64,000 nucleotides of DNA from Toxonevra muliebris (Eukaryota; Arthropoda; Insecta; Diptera; Pallopteridae). Below the pieces are notes generated by a model, which searched no databases, was not told the DNA's origin, and was given only the letters and a program-made list of their open reading frames with translations. Shown here piece after piece: positions 10,693 through 22,862 of this stretch (position 1 is the stretch's first letter; each line of letters begins with the position of its first letter). The position numbers and the translations under genes are program-made. The stretch spans positions 75,323,235-75,387,234 of the forward strand of contig OY829326.1 in the NCBI GenBank assembly GCA_963691655.1. Direction: 5' to 3'.

Positions 10693-11651
10693 TGCTAATT
10701 TCATCACTAGCCTGGAATTTGTAAAATTCCTGACAAGTCCAAAATACTTAAAGTTCCTTTTTGTCTGCTATGTATTACCACTTTGCTGGCCGGCTATGGA
10801 TAGCTGGTAATTTAGCAATTCCTCAGATGTAGAAGCTTTTATGTACAATTTGACATTTTATCTGATCGCGAGAACTGCACACATTTTAACACTTTTTTGT
10901 TGAGTTGAATACTTTAATTGAAGTACAATAAATTATTGAAAAATTTTAAGTAACATACATAGATATCATACATACACACACATATGTATGTATATATTGC
11001 CGAAGTTTCTTTTTACTTCATTTTCATTTCATAAAATAATTTTAAACTAAGTACACAACCTTTTTTGCTAAACTAATAATTTCAGAGTTGAGGATAATTT
11101 ATGTTTATTGCATAAATACATAACCTCAGAAAGACTTTGGTATTCAAGTTCAAATAAGATCAATACTTTTTATTAGAATCGATTGTTTTCGATCTGTGAT
11201 AAGTACAGTTGTACAAAATCATTATTGTATTTTCGAGTTGTCTACATCTTAGTGTAAACAACGCGTAAACAATGCGTAAACAATGCGTAAACAACGTCTA
11301 CTGTGCTGACGATATATAGACTAGGTAGCCAATTCTGACAATGAAGACATCTTGATTAAAAAATCAGAAATGTACAGGGGCTTCACGAACTTAACTGGAG
11401 TTTATAAACTGTATTTAACATCGTGCGATAAAGCTAATAAGGACAATTGAGATTTCAGCTCTATTCACTCATTGAAATATCGTCATCTCTCTGTGCTCCT
11501 TTATTCTACCGCTTTTTCATGTTCTTTGACCTTTTCTTCTATTCGTGTGTTCTTCAGTACTATACGAACTACTTTCCTCGTGGGCACGATATTCTAACGA
11601 AAAATGCATTACAATGATAGTTATTTTCTCAAATACTTTTCCTGATAGTTT
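10693..11651 (+). repeat. Tandem duplication, unit 1 (959 bp)
   Basis: This unit begins TGCTAATTTCATCACTAGCC and is followed head-to-tail by a second copy at 11652-12610. Line-by-line comparison shows no difference. It contains a small internal minisatellite (GTAAACAACGC / GTAAACAATGC, four units near 11252-11292) and CATA repeats. There is no coding content. Confidence 0.95.
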
Positions 11652-12610
11652 TGCTAATTTCATCACTAGCCTGGAATTTGTAAAATTCCTGACAAGTCCA
11701 AAATACTTAAAGTTCCTTTTTGTCTGCTATGTATTACCACTTTGCTGGCCGGCTATGGATAGCTGGTAATTTAGCAATTCCTCAGATGTAGAAGCTTTTA
11801 TGTACAATTTGACATTTTATCTGATCGCGAGAACTGCACACATTTTAACACTTTTTTGTTGAGTTGAATACTTTAATTGAAGTACAATAAATTATTGAAA
11901 AATTTTAAGTAACATACATAGATATCATACATACACACACATATGTATGTATATATTGCCGAAGTTTCTTTTTACTTCATTTTCATTTCATAAAATAATT
12001 TTAAACTAAGTACACAACCTTTTTTGCTAAACTAATAATTTCAGAGTTGAGGATAATTTATGTTTATTGCATAAATACATAACCTCAGAAAGACTTTGGT
12101 ATTCAAGTTCAAATAAGATCAATACTTTTTATTAGAATCGATTGTTTTCGATCTGTGATAAGTACAGTTGTACAAAATCATTATTGTATTTTCGAGTTGT
12201 CTACATCTTAGTGTAAACAACGCGTAAACAATGCGTAAACAATGCGTAAACAACGTCTACTGTGCTGACGATATATAGACTAGGTAGCCAATTCTGACAA
12301 TGAAGACATCTTGATTAAAAAATCAGAAATGTACAGGGGCTTCACGAACTTAACTGGAGTTTATAAACTGTATTTAACATCGTGCGATAAAGCTAATAAG
12401 GACAATTGAGATTTCAGCTCTATTCACTCATTGAAATATCGTCATCTCTCTGTGCTCCTTTATTCTACCGCTTTTTCATGTTCTTTGACCTTTTCTTCTA
12501 TTCGTGTGTTCTTCAGTACTATACGAACTACTTTCCTCGTGGGCACGATATTCTAACGAAAAATGCATTACAATGATAGTTATTTTCTCAAATACTTTTC
12601 CTGATAGTTT
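11652..12610 (+). repeat. Tandem duplication, unit 2 (959 bp)
   Basis: Same sequence as 10693-11651 at a fixed offset of 959 bp. The last bases (GATAGTTTT) continue into unique sequence at 12611. Perfect identity means a very recent duplication or an assembly artefact such as unmerged overlap or haplotypes. Confidence 0.95.
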
Positions 12611-13529
12611 TGATATTTCCGAAAGCAAATGTTCATAGTGCTTATAATTCTTTCCCTCTCCCATTTACATAACTTTCTGCCCCAATAAACCCTATTAATT
12701 GTGTGTTGACAGTGTCATAAAAAAGGGTACCTATATACAGGTGATACACTCAATTTTCTTATTCATATCAGAGTAGGGGAGTAATTAGCAGACAATGATA
12801 AAAGTCCCAAAAAAGTGCTGAACACATTTTTAAGATTTTCACTAAATTTTTGTTTTCGACGTAAAGGTCTAAATTTCAGTTTTGGAATTAAAATTTAAAA
12901 GCCGGAAATTTTGACAAAAAAACAGAATTTTGTAATTCCTCTGGGTCTCGACCGAGAGATTTTATATTTTTACGCTTTGCAAGAGAATAGATTCATAAGG
13001 TTCAAGAAGAAAAATATTCTTAAAAATTGTATTATTTTTCTCTTACACTTCTAGGGGAGTCTTGGGCCTCTACATGATATTACTGGCTTTTGAACATTAT
13101 GCTCATGTTTATCTATCACTTAGGGGTCCATTCTAAAAGCTGGCGGCAGATTTTGGTTTTCGAAGAGTGTGCCGATTTTGATAGGGTCGGAAACCAAAAG
13201 GCATATCTCAGATTTATTTGAGATTGTATTGGATTACGATTTGAAATGAAGTTTAGTTGTGATCTATAATAACAACCAGCCGTGTTTCCTAATGGCAGAG
13301 TTTAACCAATTTGACGTTGGAATTGAAGATGCGATGATAGAGGTACTCCAGATTTTTGGAACTATACGCAATTCTCCCTGCTACATTATCCTTTGCTCCT
13401 TTATGGGTAGTGATTATGCTGTGTGAGGTTGTTGGTCGATTTCATAAAAAACCGTCATTCTGTTTACGGTTCGCGTAATCGAGTTTCCCCTTGATTCCGT
13501 TTACTAGAATTTTTGGCTTTTTTTTCGAC
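12611..13529. other. Intron sequence, nothing recognised
   Basis: AT-rich sequence without supported coding frames, terminal repeats or tandem structure. Confidence 0.45.
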
Positions 13530-13695
13530 AATATCAATAGCTGTATAGTGCACCTTTTCGGCATAGAGATAAGTCGTATTAAAAAAAAAATTTCTGCATT
13601 TTTTTTATTTGAAACAGAAGCGGCTAAAGGACCGGTGCAGCCTTTCAGCAATTCGGCAGGAATCTGATTCATGCCTGCTGAGTTATTATTTTCAA
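13530..13695 (-). pseudogene. Possible LINE reverse-transcriptase fragment
   Basis: The minus-strand translation contains SAGMNQIPAELLKG at about 13640-13690, which resembles the KxxGxDxIPxELLK block upstream of the catalytic region in non-LTR reverse transcriptases. The following residues degrade quickly. This is a weak match on one motif. Confidence 0.3.
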
Positions 13696-13734
13696 GGCTC
13701 TTTTTTACTGTACCAATTTTGGGTGGACTCCGCT

Positions 13735-14450
13735 AGCACAAGCGGATCCAAGGGTAGGTGAGGAGTTTGAAGGGTTAAAACCCTTCCCTTAACTATGAAA
13801 ATCTCATACATTTTTATAATTGGTCATGAATAACAAAAAAAAAGTTTTAAGGGGACTAACAATTTTTTTTTTAATAAATTTGAGAGTTTTTGCTATTAGC
13901 GAAATATACCAACGATTTTTTTCTGTAAGCGAAATGTGCGAATGAATCAATTAGACTGAAAAAACCGTTCGATCAGTCTTCCAATAGTTGAAATCACTCG
14001 ATAGTTTTTATCACTACTAACTAGTTCGAATAATGAATGAATGAAAAAATCGTTCGATAATCAAAATCATTCAGTAACTAACTATCGATAGTTGAAATCA
14101 CTCGATAACTCCAATCACTATTATTGAGCTTCAGCCGCTATTGCTGCCTTGTCATGCATACTCCTTTTATCGTTTCTGCCACTGGCGGATCCAGGGTGGT
14201 GGCTTTAATATAGAAGAAGAAATCTGTGTTTCTCGACAGATGAATCGCGATTCCCTAAAGATAAAGTCATTCTATGAAATATTAATAGTTTTGATGCATC
14301 CAAAACAACCAGGTTTGGATATTTGTATGCAGTTTTTAGATTCCATATGTAAGCGCTCATCTATGGTTTTATATACATATGTTGGACGATATCCTTGAAT
14401 ATATTTACTTTGCATATATCATTCGAAATTGATGTCAGTATTTTTGGAGC
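13735..14450. repeat. GGATCC-terminus repeats (13752 and 14168)
   Basis: Two starts of the same type lie here: ACAAGCGGATCCAAGGG near 13749 and CCACTGGCGGATCCAGGG at 14168. The second is followed by a body with TCGACAGATGAATCGCGATT (about 14234-14253) that recurs inside the hAT-like element at 23707 (CGACATATGAATCGCGATTC). So the 14168 copy is a fragment of that family. Between them (13980-14110) is a degenerate repeat of ATAGTTGAAATCACTCGATA. Confidence 0.5.
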
Positions 14451-14767
14451 TAGAAATGCGATGACTGAGTTGATTTTGTTTACAAAGGATATATGCGTTT
14501 TACTGCTTCTTCTTCTTCGCAATTAAGATTTTTCTTTTTTTCCGATAAAGATTTTCAGAGCCTATCTTACCGTTCTACACACACATAACTATTAGGATGT
14601 TACGATGTCCTTCTAAGAAATAGTACTTTATGCACTTTTCTCTTTTCTTCCATTTTTACTTTCATGATCGCCTAATAAATATGAATAAGATTACTTATAT
14701 AGGTAACATAGGTTACATAGAACGATGATTTATTAATTGTGAGAATATTTTGCTAATCATAATATGC

Positions 14768-15900
14768 TTTCTGCATTCCACATTTGAAAATCATAACGAA
14801 TCATCGTCATCATCATCATCATCATCATCATCAACAACAACACCATCGTCATGACCATCATTTTATTCAGCTAATTTAATGATCTTTAGCGTTTGTAAGT
14901 AGCTGAAAATTGCTACTGATACTATTTTTTTTTTTTGTGTTTGGCAACAATTCCAATTTTAATTTCCCATTGCAGCAGCAGCAGCAAAACGTACTGGTAC
15001 TTGTGCAATTTGTTGTTGTAACATGTTTGGTCAATTGTTGTTCACAAGTATTTCTTGATTTATGCCGCAATTGGTAGTAAGTACGGTGCGATCTGCGTTC
15101 TGCTTTGTAATTCTGTTGGTCTACATGTGCCTGAAATGTGTTTGTTATACTACTACCACTACTGGCTTGGCCTGGCCCGCTACGCTTATAGCACGGATGT
15201 CAAGTTGATCTTACAAATGATTTATCCGTGCTACACGAACGATGCGTACGAGCATCATTCGTTTCAGTGAATCGGTAAATCGGCTTAAACATTGGCAGAT
15301 TGTAATTCTGGCAGCAGTTACCAGCGATGCTACCATCAACAATACTATCCCCTCCACTCGTCTTGTCTAACGCAGACCCCGACTGAGTGGGGGAATATTC
15401 ACGTAGTATTTATAGCAAAAAAACAGAAGAAGAAAACTTACACAAGATCAGCGTCAGTGAAGCCTGCAACAAAAAGACGAGAAAAGGAGAATCGCTTGCC
15501 ACAAGTGATGATCGCCTCGGAATTCAATTGATATTTTGATTTATTGCTACCGGTAATTTTTTGCACTCATCAACGATCGCGCCGCAAATTATATGTGCAT
15601 ATACGATCACAAACATACATACATACATATTAATGTGTGTGTTTATACACACACACACACATACATACATACATGCATCGAGCAAATGCGCGTCATGATC
15701 ATTTAACAGTGATCTTGTTCGTTTTGGAGATTTTGCGCTTCTGGTATTAATGCCTGCGAGTGCGTAGAACTGTTGCTGGTGTTTTTGTTGCTGTTGCTGG
15801 TGTTGATGTTGTTGTAGCTTTGCACGGATTTCAAATAAATTATTTTCAAACTTTGTCCACCATTCCACTAGTGAAATACTTGTAAATGAAACATGACATT
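14768..15900. other. Low-repeat non-coding block with microsatellites
   Basis: It contains (CAT)n at 14805-14835, CAG repeats near 14975, CATA and CA/TG runs at 15618-15680, and a GTTGCTGTTGCTGGTGTTGA stretch near 15785. Long frames on both strands come from these repeats. This looks like ordinary single-copy intron DNA of the kind that can hold enhancers. No motif cluster is clear enough to claim one. Confidence 0.4.
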
Positions 15901-16277
15901 GATATGCAGCAATTATTCTTATGTAAATTTAATAATGAATAAATTAAGTTACACGCATATAAAGGAAATTTAATTTCATTTTGAATAGTGGCAATACGTT
16001 TACATTGTATATAAAATCGAGATACCTTGCGGTTTGAAATAGCATCTTCATTCTGGAGTATTTTTTTTTACGAAAATACAAAAAATCTTTTCTAGAAAAT
16101 GTATGATATGTTATTTTTCTATTAAAAATAAATATATTTCAATTAGTTTTTCATTAAAACTTTTTTTCGTGATTCACTTAATTTACGCTGAGTTTTTTAT
16201 TTTGTCCCTTTCCATTAAACTCTGCACATCTTCTTTTGTAACGCCACTGGTTGCCTGGCGCCAGTATATTTTCAACG

Positions 16278-16520
16278 TCACCAGCAATAGCCCATTATCT
16301 CTCTACTATTATTATGGCATAACCTAGACCAAGCTTTTCGCTCGCTATCAGGCGAAATTTTGGAGCGATGGGTTATTTTTTTGCAATATAATGGTGTTGT
16401 TTTTAAGTCAATTTTAACGTAGCTTTCATCATCCATTACAATGCACTTAACAGCATCTTGCAACAAACAGTCGTACAATTTTCGAAGCCTTGTTTCCCCC
16501 ATTTTCACTTTTTTTAGGTA
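16278..16520 (-). pseudogene. DD37E-type mariner-like transposase fragment
   Basis: The minus-strand frame of 76 codons contains CIVMDDESYVKIDLKTTP. This is the first catalytic Asp region of the mariner-like group that also gives VVMDDETYYY in the relic at 40236-41451. Preceding residues (LRKLYDCLL) also fit. The second and third catalytic positions are missing and the tail is out of register. No terminal repeats were found. Confidence 0.6.
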
Positions 16521-16985
16521 CTTTTTGTGTCGTGTAAATCTCGTACTGTCATTGATTTGTTTTTATTTATTAACTCTTCTGTTGGCACCACATTTGTTTG
16601 TCGCATTGCTACCACCACGGTCCAGCCAGACCTTCATATATTTATACTGCATTTATTTGAATTTTTAATAAAATCTGTACGAAAACACTACATATTATGT
16701 AAGAATAATGTACTTATAAATATATACATTTATTGAAAAAAATGTTTTTAATTTTTGAAAAATTTCACGTTTTGAAACAGCAATTAAGAAAAAAAAAACT
16801 AACAATATATATAACAGTGAAAATCTGTTTGTATGTCCGATTATACTTCCTAAATGACATAAAAACTTATGTAATACTGCATTATGTCTCTGACCTTACT
16901 ATTAACTTGGTAAAAGTTTGTAATTACAAGTGGGCGGGGTAACTCCCATAAAAACCTTATAGTTTTTTAAGCATACCATTTATAG
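16521..16985. other. Intron sequence, nothing recognised
   Basis: Low-complexity AT-rich DNA with a few small frames that look accidental. Confidence 0.4.
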
Positions 16986-16989
16986 TACA

Positions 16990-17430
16990 ATTTACTGCGT
17001 CCTTCGTGCAAAGACGCTGGCTGACAATACCAAAGTAAAAATGGGGATGGAGCTAGAAAAAGGGATGTGGCACCTAACCTATAACCTGAATATTTATTAT
17101 GGGATATCTCAGGCTCCATTTGTTGTATGGAAATATTATTTGCCGATACCGAGCTTATACTGGAGTTTCAGATCTGAATTTGTGTTCAAATAGGCGTGAC
17201 ACCTCTCATGCAATCTTAATGCTATTTTGAGTATATCTCCGAAACCACTCATGTTATTGTACTGAGATTGTGTGCAAAGAAGTTGGTTGACAACGCCATG
17301 CTCCATGAAACATGTGTATGAATTTGAAAACGACGGAGTGGCGCAAAGTTTTCTGTAATATTTTTTGGGCAAGTAGGCACGGCAGCTCTCATACAAAGAA
17401 AATATTTTAAACGGTGTATTTGAGGAACCA
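16990..17430. repeat. Degenerate long-period tandem repeat
   Basis: Related motifs recur with spacing of roughly 180-270 bp. GTGCAAAGACGCTGGCTGAC near 17007 recurs as GTGCAAAGAAGTTGGTTGAC near 17272. AGGCGTGACACCTCTCATGC near 17192 recurs as AGGCACGGCAGCTCTCATAC near 17374. ATATCTCCGAAACCAC near 17233 recurs as ATATCTCCAAAACCAC near 17628. It looks like decayed copies of one sequence. Confidence 0.5.
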
Positions 17431-17467
17431 AAGTAAGAAGATGATAAAGGATTCTTTTCTATAATAA

Positions 17468-17754
17468 CACTAGTTTACAGCCAAAATTACCAATGAACAC
17501 CACTATCCAATTTCTATGTAAAATTTCTTGATAATTTACTTAATTGTGCCAAAACTATTTATCCATTCGAATCAAAATGTATAAACGTGACAAACCTTTT
17601 TTTCTCCCATAAAAAATGCAACTGGTGATATCTCCAAAACCACACAATAGAATTAAAAATAGAGTTGATTTTCGGACTCAGCGATTAATTTTACATAGGA
17701 ATTGGATAGTGGTGTTCATTGCCCAGAAAAAAAATAATTATTTGTTAGCTAGTG
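17468..17754. mobile_element. MITE with TAA duplication (PIF/Harbinger-like)
   Basis: A 287-bp element starts CACTAGTTTACA and ends, inverted, TGTTAGCTAGTG. It is flanked by TAA at 17465-17467 and 17755-17757. A 35-bp inner inverted repeat (17490-17524 against 17689-17723) differs at one base. A 3-bp TWA target duplication is characteristic of PIF/Harbinger, so I assign it there provisionally. It has no coding capacity. Confidence 0.7.
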
Positions 17755-17757
17755 TAA

Positions 17758-19080
17758 TTTGTGGATTCTAATTTTCAATTACAATTCCAATGGCCGTTTG
17801 TGTGATGGTATGTGTTGATTCAAAGCTTTTGTTTTCATAGTAAAATAAGTTTTTATTTCAAAAAGAAAGGATAATAATATTTATATATATATACAAACAA
17901 CACGTACTAATGACGAAGCAAAGCAAAAATATCGGAAAAACTATGAGAAAATGCATACGGTCTGGTCAGCCCGTGGTGGTACCAATGTGACTAAAATTTT
18001 GAAATCACCAAAATCTCGCCTCCCTCATACCTCAGGACTATAAATCTATTTAGAAATAGTTATTTAAGGATATCATGGATTTTGAAGATCATAGTGATAT
18101 TAGAAATAATAAAAAAATATTAACAAAGTTGAAAAAGGTCTGGCCAGACCGTGGTGCCAATATAAGGTTAAGATTAGTACCTTTGTTTCAATTTTCAGAT
18201 CTTGTATCTCTTGAAAGAACTGGTATCTCCAAAATTGCTTATAGTATTTTTGACAACATTTATTTTTGCACCGTTTTTTTTCGGTTCGAGACATCGCGCA
18301 ACCTGGCATAAGAAATTGCAAAAAATTATGTTATATTTTGTAGCTAGAAATGCGTCGAGTCCTTGGTTTTGGCAAAGTGCCCAGTTCAAAAGCCCTTAAT
18401 GCCACCGCCAGCGCTGCTGCTAATTTTAAATGAAAATGCCACCTTTGCCGTTTAATTTAAAATTTATTTAAAAATGTTGTACATTTTGAACATAGGCAAA
18501 GCAATTAAATGTTGTTAAAATGTCAACTGCACATTAGTTCTCTCATTAGACTCAAAAAATACTTTTGGTCAAAACTAAAAGAAAAGAAGAAAAAACAAAT
18601 ATATTGGCAGCACTATAGTTCTTACTACCACTAATCAAATCGCTGTGCAATGGTAGTGCAAATCAAACCCTACGACTAAACATTTATTAGCAAGTAGCAG
18701 AAGTAGTAAAAATTTCAGTGACAAAAAATTCACAGAATAATCAAATTAAATTTGTTGAGATAAATATTATTCAATGTGCATTGAAATGCATTTTTTTTGT
18801 CCTGAAGGACATAATTTCATAAGCTCATTTACTTCCCACTACTGATGTTGTACCCAACCTCAAAAAAATTACCAAAAATAGTAGAGGCTCATTTTTTTCA
18901 AATGATCATCATTGGGAATTTGAGCCATTATCAATGATAAGGAATGAGGTTGAGATCTTTCGTGGTGCTCTGACCAATAATGCGTTAAAAAAAATTATAT
19001 TTTAAGATTGCCTCCTAAAATGCATGGGTTTTGCAAATAAGATGGAGTTTTTGCGACAGAACTTTTCATGTTGAACACGA
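17758..19080. other. Intron sequence, one short palindromic repeat
   Basis: GGTCTGGCCAGACC at 18137-18150 is a perfect 14-bp palindrome. The same surroundings (GGTCTGGTCAGCCCGTGGTG) occur at 17959-17978, giving a direct repeat about 178 bp apart. Small overlapping frames on both strands around 18100-18390 lack family resemblance. Nothing else is recognised. Confidence 0.35.
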
Positions 19081-19082
19081 AT

Positions 19083-19136
19083 CTGAGGTCAAAAACTTCC
19101 CATCACGTCACGTTTTAGGAAAAAAATGGGGTTCAA
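19083..19136 (+). repeat. Dispersed repeat shared with 59881-59935
   Basis: The sequence GAGGTCAAAAACTTCCCATC followed by ACGTCACGTTTTAGGAAAAA recurs as GGGGTCAAAAACTTACCCTC and ACTTCACGTTTTCGGGAAAA at 59885. Two diverged members of an unnamed repeat. Confidence 0.55.
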
Positions 19137-19485
19137 GCAAGTCTAATTTTACAAGGATCCGATAATTTTTCTATTTTTTATTAATTTTTAAACTTTTCAA
19201 ACTGATTCAGGACGAAACTTTAAATCAAGAAGAGTTACTGACCTAGAAAAACTATGAATGCAGGAGTGCTCAGTATCAACTTCTCTTTTTGAATCCGTAG
19301 TCAAACCTCATGTCGAAGAAAACAAATCGGATTTGATCGCATAGTGTAACTAAGATTTCAAATTTATTTTTTATATTTGACTTTTTAGAAAAAAAACCGA
19401 TGGAAATAAAAAATATCGTTAAATTGATTTTATTTTGACTTTTTTTCCATCCATTGGCAAAATTAGAATAAAGTTTCCACATTTC

Positions 19486-19505
19486 GGGGGGGGGGGGGGG
19501 GGGGG
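19486..19505 (+). repeat. Poly-G tract of 20
   Basis: An uninterrupted run of 20 G in otherwise AT-rich sequence, followed by CGAGG. It can form a quadruplex. It also produces the spurious Gly-rich and Pro-rich frames on either strand. Confidence 0.95.
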
Positions 19506-19796
19506 CGAGGTCAGAACCCCAAAACTCCCCCCTAAATACGGCCTTGCAGATCTTATATCTAAAAAATCAGTACATTGGACTTTAATTACATTTTTGCTAT
19601 TTATTATACGCTCACTTTCTAAACTCACCAGGGCAAATTTGTTTCTTGCCTTCCTTTAAAAAGTGAACATTGAAAAACATGAAAGTTCTTTAAGTGAAAT
19701 CGAAATTTAACTGAGGAATAAAAAAAATTGCACATTTTTTCTATAGTTAGGAATTTTCCACTACTCTTAACATTCATTCAGTTTTACAAAACCTAA

Positions 19797-20165
19797 GTAG
19801 GGGAAAATGAGGTGAATCCGACACCTCCCATTTTCTCGATAACGTTAAGACTCACCGAGGTGCGGTAAGCGGAGGTTATTCGTTTCCAGAAATTTGGTAG
19901 GAGTTTGAAATTTGTTTATTTATTTTTGTTCCTGTTACAGGGTATTTAATATCAATTTTTAAGTTCCTATAACTTCCTGTAAAAAAATTTAATGTCAGGA
20001 AGCAGTAAGAAGTTTTGACTAATGGAGAAAATCAGTAGATGTACTGTCAAAATCAGTAAGCCTTAAGCGGGACTTAAGTACAAACGCAATAATTTCTGAA
20101 TTTTTGCCAGATGGAAATGGATTTGATCCCATAGTGCACTGACATTATCGTAATGCTTAGCGGTT
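19797..20165 (+). repeat. AGGGGAAAATGAGG-type dispersed repeat, copy 1
   Basis: It begins AGTAGGGGAAAATGAGGTGA and contains TTTGGTAGGAGTTTGAAAT and TTGTTCCTGTTACAGGGTAT. The inner part is found inverted at 46960-47060. The start resembles 46455 (TAGGGGAAAATGGGGTTAAA). A pogo-like DNA transposon is possible because such ends occur in that group, but no transposase is readable. Confidence 0.5.
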
Positions 20166-21869
20166 TTTTCGTTTTTGCCGCAAAACTTTTAATTCTTGGA
20201 CGAAACTCATGATCTGGAAATCTGTGATAACACGAATCTGCCTTCGGTTTTCAGCTTCCTCTCAGGAATACAATGCGTCCGCAATTTCATTGGCTTCATA
20301 GCCAAAATTCTCGGCACCTGTTTACGTACACTCTTTCTTGAAAGGTACACATATTTTCGCCATGACTTATGGTTCGGGGAACTTTGTGGTTCCGACACAA
20401 ACGAAGAATAATGAGTTGCAAGCATTTAGAATATTTTCACAATTATGTATCAATGTAAATATTACTTAATTTTTAATTTGAATCTAATGTGTATCCATAC
20501 CTTCGAAGATGTAAAAATTTTGAGTTGTTGCGGCTTCTGATCGGCAAAGTGGTTGCACACTTGTTACTTTTGGTAATATTTTACCTTCGATAAAAGCTCA
20601 AAATATTCACAAGTTTCACAATATATTGAATTTACACATTCCTCTTTTGGTAAAATAAAAAAAAAGAATTTGGATTTTTATTCAAATACGAGTTTAATTT
20701 CAGAATCTTTCAGAAAGTGTTCCAAATTAAAAAGCGCAACCATATGGAAATTTTAAGGCGAGGACGCGGAGGATGAGGACTATGACGCTGTGTTGTGTGC
20801 CATTCTCACATCAGTGGCAATTTGTTTTGCACAAGTATGTGCTGTCAAATAAAATTAATTCAAAGCCCCCACTCTACGGTACACATCGAAAGTTCCTATA
20901 ATGATACAAACACACACACACGCATACAAAGTGAGGTACATATATAGCCATATACATATGCACAATTGAACAAGTATGCATCATACATACATACGTTTAT
21001 GTGTATGTATGCATATATAGAATGTCACACTGTGATGGCAGATTCAGCTTACTGACTTTGAAAGGTGTTGGAAGTTGCACAATAAATAAATAAATTATAA
21101 AAATATAAACAAAATAAAGGGCAGAAACCATACTTATTGGTTTAAGGTTTCAAATTGTAGCATTCTAAGAAAGCGAAAAGGTGATTTTCAAAGCCAGCAC
21201 ATTACTAACTAACTATATACAGTGGTGAAGTGGGATACATACATATATTCATGGTTGATGAAAAGGATTACCATGACAGTCTGGTTTTCACATTTGAATA
21301 TATCCACTCATACTCGTTTGTATACTTACAAGTTTGTTTTAGTTAATTTCATCAAAAATTCAATTAGCTATGTGAATATGCACGAATTTTTCAAAAGAAT
21401 AAAACAATGATATCTTTTCAAACTATGTATTTCCATATGTAGCTCATAAAATTAATTTAATATACAAATGGAATTAAATTGGTAAATCGAAATAATTGTA
21501 GTTCCTTTCTTTTAGAAATGTCAATCATATAAATGTTTTTTCGAAATACTAACGTAAATATTACTAATTTCAATATTACGCGCTATCGTAACCAGGCTAA
21601 GGTTTAATTTTTTTTATTCATAAGGAACCACACCCCTCCCCTTCTAGGATCCGCTGGTGCTCGGATGCATCAACCGAATTCCAGGCTATGTCAATCGAAT
21701 ATAAACAGAATACAATTTGTCCTAATATATTTAGTAAGAAAACAATGTTGAGGATAAAGCTATTAGGTAACGGCGTTTTATCGTGTACTCAGGGTATAGA
21801 GCTGTTCACATATTACGTAACGCAATTTTGCAGAACTGCCATGGCTTTTGTTTGCAAGGACGCTTGAAA
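20166..21869. other. Intron sequence with CA/CATA microsatellites
   Basis: At 20196-20425 both strands have frames of about 70 codons with no family match. At 20900-21020 there are CA and CATA repeats. At 21640-21665 there is an inverted GGATCCGC terminus (CTTCTAGGATCCGCTGGTGC) of the family seen at 14168. Confidence 0.4.
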
Positions 21870-22100
21870 GACTAAGATTATGCCAACGACATTTGCGCCT
21901 ATGGAGTATCGTTTTATTTGGGCAGGAGCACTTCAGGGTCAACGGAAGATATAATCAGTCGCATCAAAAAAGCGGAACAAACATTTCGGTGGTTGAACCC
22001 AATATGGAAATCATAATTAAAATGTAAGATATACAATTTCAGCATGGATATGGCACTTGTTTACGGTTGCGGCCATGAAATATTTCTCCAAGGTTGTGTG
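21870..22100 (+). pseudogene. Non-LTR retrotransposon reverse-transcriptase relic
   Basis: From 21876 the plus-strand frame reads DYANDICAYG, a degraded DYADDI catalytic box with Asn at the second catalytic Asp. It then runs straight into YLGRSTSGSTEDIISRIKKA and a FRWLNPIWKS segment before a stop. This second block is the typical region after the fingers/palm in CR1/Jockey/RTE-like reverse transcriptases. The normal 60-100 residues between the blocks are deleted. It is a dead fragment. Confidence 0.65.
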
Positions 22101-22414
22101 AATTGATGCTTATGGATCTTGGGAATAACTATATCGCTCGTTTGCTGCAAAACTGTCATAATCCAAAAAAAAATCGTATTAAATATGCAGAACTAACTGT
22201 TATTTAATGCTTTACCTTGTATAAAAAATAAGGATATCTTATAAATTCCTCTGGTGAGAAGTTTTTTTTTTTTGTCGTTATAGCATTCTACGGAGTGGTG
22301 ACCCAGGGGCCCAGTGTCTCTCAAATGGAATTTTGGACAAACTTTTTCTATATATTTTTATTAGATATTTTTTTGAAGATAGACAAAGTAACTTAGTATT
22401 TATTTTTCTCTTAA

Positions 22415-22858
22415 CTCTTTCTTGACCGTAAGGAAACTAGAACCGATAGAGCAAAACCGAATCGAGATTCGCATTCTTCGACCCAAATTTCATTATAAAA
22501 AAAGTTCTTAAAATGTTTCTATTGAAGATTTTAGGGTTACCGGTGACCCATAGCAAAACTTGTATTTCCAAAAAGGTAAGCAAAAATTTAAAAAATATGG
22601 CAAATCATGTTTGAGTAAACAGTTTTCGTGCAACATAGTAAAAATTTGGTGTATTTGGGCAAATTGTGTAAAAATTGTGAGCGATTGAAAATTATCAAAA
22701 AAAGAACCACAATTTTTTCATTTTGATCCGCTACAGTATCGTTGCCAAAAAAATATTTGCAAATTTTTTTGATTCAAATTAAAGAACCATCCAAAATCCC
22801 TAAATTTAGAAAAAAATTATAGGATAGTTTTTAAAAAATCGCCATGGTACCGAAAGGG
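22415..22858. mobile_element. piggyBac-like MITE with TTAA ends
   Basis: It is flanked by TTAA at 22411-22414 and 22859-22862. The right end, inverted, reads CCCTTTCGGTACCATGG and the left reads CTCTTTCTTGACCG, so the termini share the C-Y-CTTTC pattern. TTAA duplication with CCC-type ends is characteristic of piggyBac. The 444-bp body is AT-rich and non-coding. Confidence 0.7.
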
Positions 22859-22862
22859 TTAA

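Noticed and set aside
11545..12664. Small frames in the 959-bp duplication (for example 11545-11769 and 12476-12664)
   Set aside because: They depend on the junction or on unit 2 flanks and have no motif; the duplicated DNA looks non-coding.
15524..15868. 114-codon minus-strand frame with a Gln-rich start
   Set aside because: It is produced by CAG/CAA and CA/TG microsatellites (poly-Q, then CVCVCI-type residues). No conserved domain or splice signal.
18137..18150. Perfect palindrome GGTCTGGCCAGACC as an operator or binding site
   Set aside because: Its surroundings recur at 17959, so it is more likely part of a decayed repeat; no further evidence of regulation.
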